DNA of 64,000 nt from CAWBQO01 sp963790965. GTDB taxonomy: Bacteria > Bacteroidota > Rhodothermia > Rhodothermales > DASSAV01. The notes below the pieces were generated by a model. That model worked only from the letters and a program-made list of their open reading frames with translations. It was not told the DNA's origin and did not search any database. The stretch spans positions 248,001-312,000 of the forward strand of contig CAWBQO010000003.1 in NCBI GenBank assembly GCA_963790965.1, written 5' to 3'. Made by a program: the position numbers and the translations under genes. Shown one piece after another: positions 63,580-64,000 of the stretch (position 1 is the first letter of the stretch; the number at the start of each line of letters is the position of its first letter).

Positions 63580-64000
63580 ATGGAAGGTTCATCGCAGAAG
63601 AAGATGGATGGTTTTATCACCATCGAGCAGTTCATCATCGAGCAGCAGGAAGCGCATCCGGGTTCGACCGGGTCTTTCTCCCGGTTGCTGCGAGACATCA
63701 GCGTGGCTGCGAAGATCGTGAACCGCGACGTCCGAAGAGCAGGCCTTGTGGACATCCTCGGAGAGTCCGGACTGGTGAACGTCCAGGGTGAGGTGCAGAT
63801 GAAGCTCGATGCGCTGGCGCATGAGGAGTTCGTTCGGGCGCTCCACAGAGGCGGCGAATGCGCGCTTATCGGGTCGGAAGAACATGCGGAGGCCATTCCG
63901 CTCAAGGCCATGGGAGACCATTCGGGCAAGTACATCGTGCTGCTCGATCCGCTCGACGGTTCATCGAACATCGAGGTGAACGTCTCCATCGGCACCATCT
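63580..64000 (+). CDS. fbp: Class 1 fructose-1,6-bisphosphatase (3' truncated by window)
   Basis: The frame runs from ATG 63580 (gagg five bases upstream) past the window end, 140 codons visible. EQQEAHPGSTGSFSRLLRDI and VNVQGEVQMKLDALAHEEF are typical of the family's first domain; GSEEHAE and LLDPLDGSSNIEVNVSIGTI give metal- and phosphate-binding residues. It removes the 1-phosphate in gluconeogenesis. It follows the glycosyltransferase by 25 bp, perhaps co-transcribed. Confidence 0.95.
   Translation, partial: MEGSSQKKMDGFITIEQFIIEQQEAHPGSTGSFSRLLRDISVAAKIVNRDVRRAGLVDILGESGLVNVQGEVQMKLDALAHEEFVRALHRGGECALIGSEEHAEAIPLKAMGDHSGKYIVLLDPLDGSSNIEVNVSIGTI

Noticed and set aside
1..64000. tRNA, rRNA, CRISPR arrays, insertion sequences, prophage
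   Set aside because: Gaps between genes were read on both strands; no cloverleaf, spaced repeats, transposase or integrase was found.

Overview
The window is about 62% GC and reads as an ordinary chromosomal segment of a flagellated, Gram-negative bacterium of the FCB group, most likely Rhodothermota or a near relative. This is inference from gene content: a fused alpha/beta 2-oxoacid dehydrogenase E1, outer-membrane proteins that join a protease or PD40 propeller to a barrel, a SprA-like giant barrel, Tat- and lipobox-bearing exported proteins, and a small (about 98 nt) SRP RNA. I found no tRNA, rRNA, insertion sequence, prophage or CRISPR array. The window opens inside one gene and closes inside fbp.

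Layout. 1-7 kb: a protease-propeller-barrel outer-membrane protein, a possible 13-codon mini-gene on the other strand, then an FtsX-type permease with an AttH lipocalin-like partner. 7-13 kb: a stand-alone HsdR-N nuclease-like protein, a sugar nucleotidyltransferase, a class A penicillin-binding protein, and on the minus strand a type III polyketide synthase and MazG. 13-20 kb: ssb, an H-NS-family nucleoid protein, a 0.74 kb gap with an AT-rich palindrome, Hsp20, fumarylacetoacetase with an uncharacterised partner gene, and a TPR lipoprotein. 20-27 kb: a cystathionine gamma-synthase/lyase, the E1 fusion, a PhoR/PhoB-like two-component pair, alanine racemase and the SRP RNA. 27-34 kb: Tat-exported metallophosphoesterase, amidase, apt, a lipoprotein, a zinc dehydrogenase, RidA, a divergent SDR and mnmA.

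34-42 kb: a complete pstSCAB-phoU phosphate uptake operon, then on the opposite strand an M28 peptidase and an orphan OmpR-type regulator. 42-52 kb: ZapE-like ATPase, two tandem universal stress proteins, a DUF1080 protein, a protein with a degenerate receiver domain, an esterase, an M1 aminopeptidase-like lipoprotein and xylulokinase. 52-56 kb: a compact minus-strand flagellar operon motA-motB-fliL-fliM-fliN ending in a strong terminator; its FliN carries a FliY/CheC-like N-terminal part with an altered phosphatase motif. 56-64 kb: a 1170-residue SprA-like barrel protein, murA, a cysteine desulfurase with a terminator-like hairpin in its leader, a translationally coupled TIGR04282-type glycosyltransferase and the start of fbp.

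Functional themes are envelope building and remodelling (PBP, amidase, alr, murA, barrels), phosphate uptake and signalling, flagellar rotation and switching, and amino acid, aromatic and sulfur metabolism. The less explained items are the mini-gene at 2.8 kb, the H-NS homologue, the fahA partner gene, the degenerate-receiver protein, the altered FliY motif and the desulfurase leader hairpin. None of these alone demonstrates a new system.
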